Part shown: in pieces, positions 44,001-54,392 of the stretch | Layout of the letters: each line of letters begins with the position of its first letter | Position numbering within the stretch: the stretch's first letter is position 1 | DNA from: Sthenelais limicola | Taxonomy: Eukaryota > Annelida > Polychaeta > Phyllodocida > Sigalionidae | Length of the DNA stretch: 64,000 nt | Direction of reading: 5' to 3' | Assembly: GCA_942159475.1 (NCBI GenBank) | Contig: OW804095.1 | Span: 61,408,773 to 61,472,772 of the forward strand | Position numbers and translations under genes: made by a program | Notes under the pieces: generated by a model | Seen by the model: only the letters and a program-made list of their open reading frames with translations | Database searches by the model: none | Told to the model about the DNA's origin: nothing

Positions 44001-45963
44001 CTGGGGACGGAATAATAAATTAGATCCGGATATTATTTCTGGCTAAAATTTGAATTTCCCCCTCAGTCAGTATGTTTACTACCAATGTGATAGACAGAAA
44101 TATTTGTATCTTTTAAAAATAATTATGAGATATCTTATTCCCTTTATATGGCTCTGGGAGGGTAATATTGTAGTAAAACATTAAATCGCAGAAGGGAAAC
44201 GGGATATACTTGCAATCCACTATTGGGGGTATATAGATATTAGCAAAACGAATAATTAAGGTGATATAACCAAGAAGACGATGTCTGCTATCCTTACTGA
44301 TATAGTCATTCTGAGTTAGGCCAAACAAAATAATAGGTGTGTTTCCGATTTATCTGGCTGAAAACTAGGTAGGGGGGTGGTTAGCCGAACCATCAACCCT
44401 ATACGTTGCTACTGTGTACGCGTGAATAGGCAGCTAGGGGGTGGTAACCTTTTTTTTTTTATCTTTTTTTTTTTAGAAAACCACCTCTCAGGAACTGATA
44501 AAATTGTCTTTTTTATAACAATAGTTGTTCTAAACATGGGAAATGTGCTTTTTGACAGTTGTGGGTTCGGAAAACCTGTTTTCCTGGTTTGATACGCTTT
44601 TTGGTCAGAAAATCCAACAAAAGTAAGATATGGTGGGGGAAAAAATCAGGTACCGTATGTTAAACTATTTTCTAGGTAGGGTAAGGTTTTTCTAGGTAGG
44701 GGGGGGGGGGGGGTAAATCGGAAACAATCTCATGTTTGTCTCTCGGTTAAGATCGACCGACTTTGTTCTAAATTGTATCTCCCACACCAATCTCGGGACT
44801 ATAGGTTCTAGATAATATAGTAGGACTTCCACCATATTACCGCAATTCAAATACATGTGTATATTATTTTAATTATTAATTTGTTACACATCACTGCATG
44901 CATGCATGGTCTCTACCACACTCTCAAGCCGTTTGTTATAAGATTAGAAAACGATGCAACCTCCCAATTTGTTCTTTTGCGACACTAGCAATTCGAAGGA
45001 CTTTCTGACTAAAGCATCTGGAAACGAAATGGACGGAACGCGTGCGACGAAAACCACACCAAGTGTCATACTAACGAGAATAGCTGTTTCTGTCATGCAG
45101 AAAAATGAGTGTTCCTCTCACATGTCTTTTTAACGTCGACCGCATTAATACATGCACCAGGTAGCATATCAAACTCATTTTTTCTCATGTAACACAATAT
45201 ATAAGAACGTATGCAACAGTATACCAATGCGAACAAAAGACATGTATTCAGCTATTGGACTAACCTGAACTCTGGCCTCGGTGAGACTGAGTCGGATGGC
45301 GAGCGCCTCTCGCATGAATATATCCGGATAGTGAGTGGTTTGAAAGGCGCGCTCTAACTCATCTATCTGCCACGAGAGGAAGTTTGTCCTCATCCTCATG
45401 CGACGACTCCTCTTTTGTTGCGCAACTTTTTGCTCTACAAAAGAAAAAAACAGTAATGTTACTTTCACAATTGTTAGGATTATGCTCATATTTTGTCATT
45501 TAGAAACTTGGCGTTTTATTTTTGGGTAAAACAAATTATTAATATGACTGTCGTTTTTGCTATCATTATTGTTTCGTCGTTTCGTTTTCAAATCCTTAAT
45601 AATATTTTGTTCAATGATAGAATCTCAGATTATAGTATATCATTTTCCATTTGGACGAGTGATAAAGAGCTTAGTTTCAACCCCAATTCGCCCCTGAACT
45701 GTTACTTTGTCTTGCGATCCTACAGATAGAAAATAACAGGAAAGATCTAATTAAACGGATTAAGTTACGGGATGCGATAATTATGATGAAATTTTGCTGA
45801 GGGACTTACCGTCAGAAGTATTGTTTTCAACATGATGCACAGTTTCAAACTCAATATCCTTCATTTGTTTGGATTTTAAACTACAGTCGATTGGCTTCTG
45901 AATGTCCAAACTAAGAATGCGATCGATTCCAAATGTAAGAACTGCTTTGCCTCCTGCGTCCAT
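41074..45963 (-). CDS. Paired-class (Q50) homeobox transcription factor, three exons
   Basis: Exons: 45963-45810 (51 codons plus one base), 45434-45265 (donor GTTAGT) and 41445-41074; phases 1 and 0 match across both introns. Predicted length is 231 aa. The N-terminus carries an eh1-like FGIDRIL (Groucho-binding motif type). The homeodomain (about residues 63-122) has F8, L16, [12 protein letters not shown] in helix 2 and [15 protein letters not shown] in helix 3, with Gln at position 50. The second intron falls between residues 46 and 47, the common Paired-like position. The C-terminus has an OAR-like [16 protein letters not shown], ...HYPD.FMREALA... and RKQE point to Shox or Uncx relatives, but I cannot decide between them, so no symbol is given. 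It would bind TAAT-type palindromes in the nucleus. Confidence 0.92.
42969..43250 (+). CDS. Unrecognised 93-aa ORF inside the homeobox gene's large intron
   Basis: ATG 42969 to TAA 43248-43250, on the strand opposite to the homeobox gene. The first half is Lys-rich ([11 protein letters not shown]) with four Cys; the second half is mixed. Codons look ordinary and are not dominated by low complexity. No family is recognised, and no splice sites or poly(A) signal were tied to it. It could be a retrocopy fragment, an exon of another gene or chance. Confidence 0.25.
   Translation: MYPPTKVFLPGIKGKCFGKHPTNAKLKKSKKGKAKSCGKRVCQGESVADDLTYRLGPRRLVDKFCVVPSTAPELAFGATQVSNASSISKWYNV
43401..43590 (+). repeat. 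CGCGAAAATAAAT-type palindromic MITE, copy 1
   Basis: Starts TACTGTAAACG and contains TTATTTTCGCGC at one side and GTGCGCGAAAATAG at the other. It is an inverted copy of 47971-48194. The right terminus is lost or diverged. Confidence 0.75.
44340..44726. mobile_element. Small element with 13-bp perfect terminal inverted repeats
   Basis: TGTTTCCGATTTA at 44340-44352 is matched by its exact reverse complement at 44714-44726. The interior contains three CTAGGTAGGG phrases and poly-T and poly-G runs, and no conserved coding. No target duplication is evident. It lies in the large homeobox intron. Confidence 0.6.
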
Positions 45964-47970
45964 CCTAAATAGATTGTCTTATAACGGATTTTTGCGACTA
46001 AATTGCAAGTGTCTGATAGCCACCACAGCTCCAACAATTGTCGCTGTTTTACAATTCGAATCTAGGATATTGTACGCGAGAGAGGAATGGTCACTTTGGA
46101 ATTTGTAAGATCACATGTGAGAGAACGCCATGACGTGACATGTTTGATTAACATAAATTATCATTCATTTAGACATCGGTTGGGAAAACCACGGTTTGTG
46201 AGAGTAATACTCTATATTTATTTGATCTCCACACAGACGTTTGACATTAGTGCTATAAATTCCCCAAACTGGTAAAGACGAATAGCTATAAGTTATAAAT
46301 TCTCTTTCAAATGATAATTTCGTTTCATAAGAAATATGAATGCATCCTATTCACCATAATTTTATAAGTTTATATTAGATCTGGGGAAAAGAGCAACAGC
46401 GCTGTATTATAAGCTGTAGTAAGAACCTGTCAATATTATAAATGACCAGCGGAAAATTCCCCAATTATTACACGTGTGTCTTTATAATAAATTTAACGCC
46501 TTATAACTATATAAACAGACCAACTTATATAATGTTGTAACACCTAAAGGTGTTCATAAACATTAATCGGGGGCTAGCAATTCTTCTCACTAAATGCCCT
46601 TGGAGTATTGACAACTTGTCAGCGATTTCCACTTCCAGCGCGCAGATTTGATTTACCCATCACGGAATCTGCTCCGCTCAAGGTTTACCCTTGCCCTGCA
46701 TGTGTTCCAATGCGCGCCTCTTTTTACCCATAGGCCTATGGCATTCATGCTCATTTCAATAAATTATTCCGATCCCATCCCAATATCTTTATTCCAGGGA
46801 TTACACTATACAAATGTCAATTATGTAAGAATTTTTTTTTAAATGTTTTTATTGGCCATTTACAAAAAATACGCAGAATTTCTTTTAGCATGCATACCCT
46901 CTGTATAATTATGTATACAGGATAAAATACAAAATGTATCGTACCATATATATTCTCTATTTTTTTTATATTATTCTCTATTATATTATCATATAATATA
47001 TACCGACATTTAAAATGTGTCATTGAACTTTGAAAACAATTCAAGACTCAGTTATCGCACACAGTTTGACTAAAGAATCGGTCACAAATAGACAAACTCA
47101 GCAGAAAATCAAAATGAAATATCAACACGATAGAACTTCATTATCAATAATTATCAATTTGATATGGAAGGACAGTAAATTGAATGACAAGCAACCCTTG
47201 CAAGGAAAGACATCACCCATTATGTGAGATCCCGCCCCTATTGAATTATTCACGATCTCAATCAGTTTATTCTAAATAAGTTTCCTGACTGTCCCACCCC
47301 TGCTTTGAAAACCCATCCCATCCCACTGATCATTTACCTATTAAGTCTCTGGCCGCGCCTCCAACATCCACCCCACTTTCCCTATTCCCACCCCAACCCC
47401 CATGCACGTCCACCTCCTCCACTCCTTGACACTGGAGGAACCGCTGAGAACACAGTTCAGTTTGTTCACCTGCGTACCAGGAAAGGCGGTCTCGCTTTAC
47501 AGCAGCGTTCACATTGATTACGTGCAAATTGCTGCATTTACCATCACTGATGTTGCTGATTTGATTTTGTGCCCACACCATGAGCGTCCTTGTCCCTCCT
47601 CCGACGTTTGTTATGGCACTTGCCCCATGCTAGTGTTAGGGGTATAAATCTTATTTCGTTCTCAAGGTGTTATAATGTGATCCCGTGATAAAATACTTTG
47701 ATAACGATGCGCCTGTGCTATGCGTCTAAGGTCGACAAGGGAGGGTTGAACCATGCGTGGTTTTTTTTTACTTTTCTATTTATTTTGTTTAAAACAGACA
47801 TAAATCAACATAGATATATTGCTAGAGTCCCACATTTTCCCAACCTCCCAAAGCAGGGCAGATTCTACTAATCTAGAAAACGAAAGGAGTAAAGCTCTGT
47901 ACTGGAGGATGACATTTTCCATAAATTAGAGACAGGTTTAATCGCTAGCGCATAGGAACCAACAAAGACA
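45964..47970. other. Upstream region of the homeobox gene, non-coding
   Basis: This holds the homeobox 5' UTR and promoter (minus strand), though I could not fix a start site. Further right the sequence is AT-rich. Short frames on both strands at 47300-47650 have no recognisable domain. Confidence 0.4.
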
Positions 47971-48194
47971 TATACTGTAAAAATAACGTATTAATGTTCG
48001 CGCAGTATTTATATTCGCTATTTTCGCACACCCACCTTAGTGCGCGAAAATAAATCCTGTGTGAAAGGCATAATTATTGCATAAACAAGATGTAAGACTT
48101 CCTTGCTGCGCGAATTTAAATCCGCACGGAAAGGTGTCAACGTACTTAATGCGCGAAAATTTATCTGCGCGAAAATAAATCCGTTTACAGTATA
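47971..48194 (-). mobile_element. CGCGAAAATAAAT-type palindromic MITE, copy 2
   Basis: Ends TACTGTAAA / TTTACAGTA with TA on both sides (47971-47972 and 48193-48194), so a Tc1/mariner-type TA insertion. The subterminal TTCGCGC/GCGCGAA blocks recur several times. It is in opposite orientation to the 43401-43590 copy. Confidence 0.75.
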
Positions 48195-48526
48195 CAAAAA
48201 AAATACTTGCATTTATTTGCATGCATGTTTCCACATTTTCGATAAATGTATGTTACAACTATAATTGTCACCCAAGACGTATACATTAAATCAGAAGTAC
48301 GCAATCATCACCAACCATTAGAATTAGACAATATTTTTATTTAACAAAATGCTAATTATATAAGCTTATGAGATATGTAGGATGTTGGATACAAGGATGA
48401 ACTAACTGGGACATTTACTTTGGTATATATATTGTTTTTTTATGATTGATACACTTCCTATTTTTTGGCCGGGAACAGCCTGGTACTAAAAGTTCTGCTC
48501 AGGACATATTTCGAATCCACGTCAGC

Positions 48527-51500
48527 TCATCGCTGTCTTCGGACCCAACGACGCCTGCGTGGTCGTGGCGGAGGAGTTGGTCTTATGACTACATTACCTA
48601 TTTAAAGATTAAAATAATTAGTACATTTTATATAATAAATTTACTTTAATTATATAATGTATTGACTGTGGTGTGTAATGGGGTATACTTTAGTCAACTG
48701 AACTTAGTGTGATGTGATAAGTTGTTATATTAAGGAAATGGATGTTGAATGGTCGACTGGAGCCCAGAACCATCTAACATAATATAATGTTCCGTTACTA
48801 TAATATTATTACTAGCTTAAGGGATTTACCACGATACACATTTATTTTCATACTTTCCTTAACTAATTCAAGGTAATCTGATTTTATCATTTTATACGCG
48901 TTTCTTTACCAATTACAAGGGTGTGCATATTAGTTGGGTCATCTGGAGCACTTCTGTGACCGTTGAGAGTATAGGTTCGTTTCTCAATGGATTTGTCATC
49001 TATGAAGGCTAAATAAAAAATATAGCCGGGGTGTACCGGCAGAAAGTGCGGGCTAACTCCGTGAGAGCCCCAAATCCAAAATGGCCGCCCTTGATCAATC
49101 GGAGAATTATTTTTTCAATGGTTTGGCCTACAATATTGTTCAATATATGGTTATTAGGGTTTTGGGGGTCAAGGAATTCATATTTGAAATTAGTTTGACG
49201 ATTTGACCTTTATTTGACCTTGAAATCCAAAATGGTGGCCCCGGACCATTCAGAGAACTATTTTTTCAATGGTTTGGTCTACAATACTGTTCAATATATG
49301 GTTATTAGGGTTTTGGGGGTGAGGGAATTCATATTTGAAATGACTTTAATAATTTGACCTTGATCTGACCTTGATTTGACCTTCCAAGTCCAAGATTACC
49401 TCTCTGGACTATTCAGAGAATTATTTTTTCAATGCTTCAGCCTACAATACTGGTCAGTATTATGGTTATTAGGGTATTGGGGGTCAGGGAATTCATATTT
49501 GACATTAGTCTGATGATTTGACCTTGATTTGACCTTGAAATTCAAGATGACAACCATGCAACATTTAGAGAATTATTTTTAAATATAATTTTTTAACTAT
49601 ATTGGCCTGATCTATTGACAAAAAAGTTTGTGTTTCTTTTTTTGTATTCTTTTGATCTCACAAGCAAACTAATAACATATCTACCAATATAGAGCCAGAA
49701 ATTGTTAAGAGACATGTTCTTATTCATTCTTATTCATAACTGTTTGAGAAAAATTGTTGTGCAAGGGGAACTATCAGAAGACATCAAGTTGAACATTGAC
49801 ATTTTGCGCAATGTACTCACTGAGACTCAAGGAGCTCTACATGAGGCACACAATAATCTGCAGGATGATGATGACATAAAGAAGCTGATTCACAAAGTTT
49901 ATGAGAAACCTGGCACAGACATGGGAGATTTCTGGGTCTCTTTCCTGGAAATGACCGATCCTCTTGTCCAAAATATTGATGCATGTCACACACATAATCT
50001 CTCAGAATACCTATCATCAACATATGATATGTTGCCTGGACTGATAGCATATAACAACCATGACTATGGTAGGTGGTTGCCAGATTATTGGGCAATGCTC
50101 TCTCTGCTCTCAGAAGAGCAAATGTCCTTTTTCAAGAATCACTTCACACAGTCAATGACAGGACTTGCCTACTCATGTCAGCCATTGTCAGCCATTTGCA
50201 TGTGACCATGTATGTGCCCCATCTGGTGCACCCATGAAGCTGGTGCAGATGGAGAGGTCTGGACTGGCAGCTCTGGTAGACCTTGCAGAGGGGTCTGGTC
50301 TGATTCAACTTGAGTCAGCCCTTGAGGGGCGTGTGACTGAAGAGTGCCTATTGATGTACAATGTAGATGGCTCAATGTGGAAAACAAGTAAATCTAATTT
50401 GTTACAGCTATTTACCCTAGACCCAGTTGCTGAGAAACCAAAGAATCACATCAGCCTTGTGGATATGGGGTTCATCTGGCGGTTAGCTACCCCAACACCT
50501 GAGGACCGAGAGGCTAGGAAGAGGGATGGCTCAAATTATCGGTGGAGTGACTATTTACATAAAATTTGTGCTATCATCTTCTCACACCAAACTGATGCAC
50601 ACCTTGTCATCCTAGTCAATGACAAATATGACCTTCCCTTCAGTATCAAGGATGATGAGCATGATCGACGGGCAGCCAAACATAAACACATACCAAATGT
50701 TTTTCCCAAGCCAGGAGACATATTCCCAAGGCCGGTTGAGTTCAGCAAAATCATGCTCAATTCAGCAAACAAGGTTAGACTACAAAAGCTTGTGATGAAA
50801 CACATGAAAACACAAGTTGGTCGCATAGCAGGTAGTGTTATATAATGTAAGGGTGAGACATCAACCAATCTGAGCACACGTGTGACAAGCAGGGACTACG
50901 GATATAAGCATCCAGAGGCAGATACAATGCTGCTCTCTGCCTATGCCAAGCTGAGAACTGAGAACCACACAGAAGCAGTGGTAATTGACAGTGAGGACAC
51001 TGACGTCTATGTCAAAGCAGCTTATGTATCGCATAAACTAGCTGGTGATCTTCTGATTAAGTCCAAGCATCACTTCATCAATTGCCAAACTATGCTTACA
51101 GACGATGTGGCAAAAATCATCATACCTCTCCATGTGATCACTGGCAGCGACCACACATCAGGCTTCTATGGGCATGGGAAAAAGCGATTGCTGCAGAAGA
51201 TAATTGATGATACTGAGGCAAGAGAGCTCCTGGTAGAAGTAGGAGAGTGTTTGGAGTTACAGGACAAAGTAAAAGCAGATATGAAAGCTTTTGTCCTCTC
51301 CAAAGTCTATGGAGAGAGGATTGATGTTACTTGTGGGTAGGCCAGAGCTTCAAAGTGGCACAAGCTGAAAAACAAGAGTACAGTCCCACCTGATGATGAC
51401 ACATTAAACCACCATGTGGAAAGGACAAACTACATTGCATATTGCCAGCTCAATTATAACTTACTAATGCATCCATCCCCGATTGGTCATGGTTGGGAAA

Positions 51501-54392
51501 TCCTGAATGGCAAGTGCCGACCAGTACGCCACACACTGCCATCCTTGCCTCTACAGCTCAAACCAAGTGACCATCTAGATTACAGCAGTGATGAGAGTGT
51601 TAGCGATAGTGACAGTGATTTTGGGCACTCAACAGATTCAGATGATGAATAGCAGTCTAATAGAATGTAAGAATTATTAAATTGTATTTCTATTCAAAGA
51701 TTTTTGTTCATCTCATGAAATTGATCGTTAGATTGTACTAGTCATCAAGGTAATATGACAATCTTGACAAACAAGATATTTGTGAGCTGAAAGTCAGTGG
51801 CCATCTTGGATTTAAAGGACAAATCATCAAACTAATGTTGAGTATGAATTCCCTGACCCCACAAACCCTAATAACCATGGACCAGTATCATAGGCCAAAC
51901 CATTGAAAAAATTATTCTCTGAATGTTGCATGGTGTTCAACTTGCATTTCAAGGTCAAATCAAGGTCAAATCATCAAACTAATTTCAAATATGAATTCCC
52001 TGACCCCCAAAACCCTTGTAACCATAACACTGACCAGTGTTGTAGGCTGAAGCATTGAAAAAATAATTCTCTGAATAGTCCAGATAGGTAATCTTGGACT
52101 TGGAAGGTCAAATCAAGGTCAGATCAAGGTCAAATTATTAAAGTCATTTCAAATATGAATTCCCTCACCCCCAAAACCCTAATAACCATATATTGAACAG
52201 TATTGTAGACCAAACCATTGAAAAAATAGTTCTCTGAATGGTCCGGGGCCACCATTTTGGATTTCAAGGTCAAATAAAGGTCAAATCGTCAAACTAATTT
52301 CAAATATGAATTCCTTGACCCCCAAAACCCTAATAACCATATATTGTAGGCCAAACCATTGAAAAAATAATTCTCCGATTGATCAAGGGCGGCCATTTTG
52401 GATTTGGGGCTCTCACGGAGTTAGCCCGCACTTTCTGCCGGTACACCCCGGCTATATTTTTTATTTAGCCTTCATAGATGACAAATCCATTGAGAAACGA
52501 ACCTATACTCTCAACGGTCACAGAAGTGCTCCAGATGACCCAAAAATAGGGTAAAATCGATAATATAAATAGGTCCGGATCAACTCACGTAATCTGTTTA
52601 CTTCGTTTCTAAGGGTGGCCATAGAGTTTTCCATCCTATCTGTCTTCATTTTGAGACTATTAAGCTCATTTGTTCGAGCTCGGATTTCCACCCTTGCTTC
52701 ATCCAGCATCCTTCTGAGAGCGGCATTTGAACTCTCCAGATTTCCCAATCTATGCCCTTGCCTTTCATTTGCGGTGAGTAGTCGCGTATTGTACCTATCC
52801 ATGAAGGAATGCAGTGTGCTGTTCTGCACAAGAAGCGAGTCCTGAACCGTGTTACACTTCTACATGCAAGAGGGGAAAAACTTGTTTTAAATTCCGTACT
52901 AACAATTTTTGGATTGAAATAATTATAAACAAATGAAGGACCGTTTAGTTGGACCCTTCCTAGTTACATATATGATCTCCGCAGATATATAGACCCCATC
53001 GCCTGACGTCCATTCGTTTTCTTCTTTTTTTCAACAACCAGATAGGAATATTATTAGTTTTCTGACAATAGATAATATGACCCTAGATAAAATAAGAGAT
53101 ATTAAGAGCAAATATGATAGTATATACCAGCTTCAAGCATGGAGGAATCACGGAAATCACTGCATATACAGAGGCAACAAATCTGGAATTTTCAAGAAAA
53201 TAAAAATTATAGCCTAAATTGAAAAAAAGTAGTTTAACCCGCCGATCGATGGCTGGAATCTTGAAAGGCATTTATTCTGGGTAATGGTATACATACAACT
53301 GCACGTGAAGATAAAAATGAATGACAAGTACTGAAGGTATATAATATATAGACTACGATTAAAAAGTCTTGCTACATGATGTTGAGGTTGTATTTGTGTA
53401 AACTGATTCAGGCTGATGTGTAAAAGTTGCGACTATTATTGTGTTTTATATCACGATCTGGGGTTGTATACCCATTATATTCTATCTTATTATTCCATTG
53501 CGGAAGTATAATGACTAGCTGGTTTTAATTAATTTTGATCCCCTGGCCAAAAATACAAAACAAAAATTGAATGTATATAGAACGGTGTGTATACCTAGTG
53601 ATATTAAGATCTGACTAAATATGTTATGGATTATGAATATAGAAATATACAGATCTCTGTTTATTGAACTGTCTTTTTGACTACCTAGATGTATAGTGAT
53701 TTAGGAGCCGAAGCAACTGATCGCAGGGAGGGAAGTTCCAGTCACTTTAACGACGTTGATGACCACGTATAAAGATGGAGGCCAGCCGGGAACAACTCGT
53801 TCCTCCGTGAGCGCCTCGCCAGTGCAGACCTAAACGCCTCACAGACAGTATATTTGATTTTTTAAAAATATTATTGTATCTGCCTTATGGATGATAAAGT
53901 ATCACTATTCTGCCAACCCCTTGTTATGTCTTGCTTACGACGGCCAACATGCAACTGATTGTAGCTATGTATATTTTTCATGAATTGATATTTGTGAAAT
54001 GAAACGTATCTCATTTGTGATATTTTGTCAAATAAAATCTATTTTTTTTAAATAATGATAGAAACAAGAAAAGGCGATATTATATTAAAAGTACTGACAC
54101 ATATTTCAAGACAGATTTTGGAATAATGCACAAATTTATTACCAACCTGCATTAACTTTGATACATTGCTGGGAGCTGGGGTCTTGTCAAAAACAGCCCA
54201 TTCAACCTTCAGATTTATTTCATCCAGTCTGTCTTGGATTATTTTCCGAAGGATCCGGTCTTCCGTGTCAAGATCATTTTTCAATTCTTCAATATCATTT
54301 TGGATCTCCTGGAAGCCAACCCTGACTTCAGCACAAGTGTGTAATTGTGTGATTATAAAAACGCAAATAGAAAAAAGAAGCCTTGAATGCAT
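48527..54392 (-). CDS. Predicted secreted coiled-coil protein, three exons
   Basis: Exon 1 is 54392-54147 (82 codons, donor GTTGGT). Exon 2 is 52859-52589 (acceptor GCATGTAG, donor GTGAGT). Exon 3 is 48597-48527 (acceptor TTTAAATAG, stop TGA). Phases 0 and 1 agree, giving 195 aa. Residues 1-21 look like a signal peptide with a hydrophobic core (LLFSICVFIITQL) ending near TCA. Residues 25-65 and about 85-170 are charged heptad-like coiled coil (NDIEELKNDL, LNSLKMKTDRMENSM). Exon 3 supplies an Arg/Pro-rich tail. I recognise no family. The second intron (48598-52588) holds the 3.6-kb transposon. Exon 3 is the least certain. Additional exons may be missed. Confidence 0.55.
48934..52543 (+). mobile_element. 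3.6-kb DNA transposon with long, internally repeated inverted ends
   Basis: The ends TTGGGTCATCTGGAGC / GCTCCAGATGACCCAA are exact inverses. The inverted repeats run inward about 620-740 bp (48934 to about 49560, and about 51800-52543). Each arm holds about four units of roughly 125-155 bp built on AATTATTTTTTCAATGG...GGTTATTAGGGTTTTGGGGGTCA...TTTGACCTTG. One gene, now broken, fills the centre. A TAG triplet sits directly outside the left end and three bases beyond the right end, but no clean target duplication was found. Confidence 0.88.
49702..51652 (+). pseudogene. Transposon gene with FEN/XPG/PIN-like nuclease motifs, broken
   Basis: Three reading pieces cover one protein: 49702-50205, then a shift to 50165-51652 with in-frame stops TAA (50843-50845) and TAG (51338-51340). 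The N-part has FWVSFLEM and YDMLPGLIAYNNHDYGRWLPDYW, shared with a widespread uncharacterised animal protein family (memory). The later part has, in order, an Asp in LVDMGFIW, VNDKYDLPF, HPEADTMLL, DSEDTDVYV and TGSDHTSGFYGHGKK. This is the order of acidic metal-binding residues plus helix-hairpin motif in FEN1/XPG (PIN-like) 5' nucleases: D, D, E-A-D, D.D, G.D. The C-terminus has PPDDDTLNHHVERTNYIAY and an acidic Ser/Asp tail. Lying alone inside long inverted repeats, it would be the element's own protein. The nuclease reading is my inference. Confidence 0.75.

Noticed and set aside
47305..47647. Overlapping 70-80-codon frames on both strands
   Set aside because: No motif, no splice context, and composition follows a C-rich local bias.
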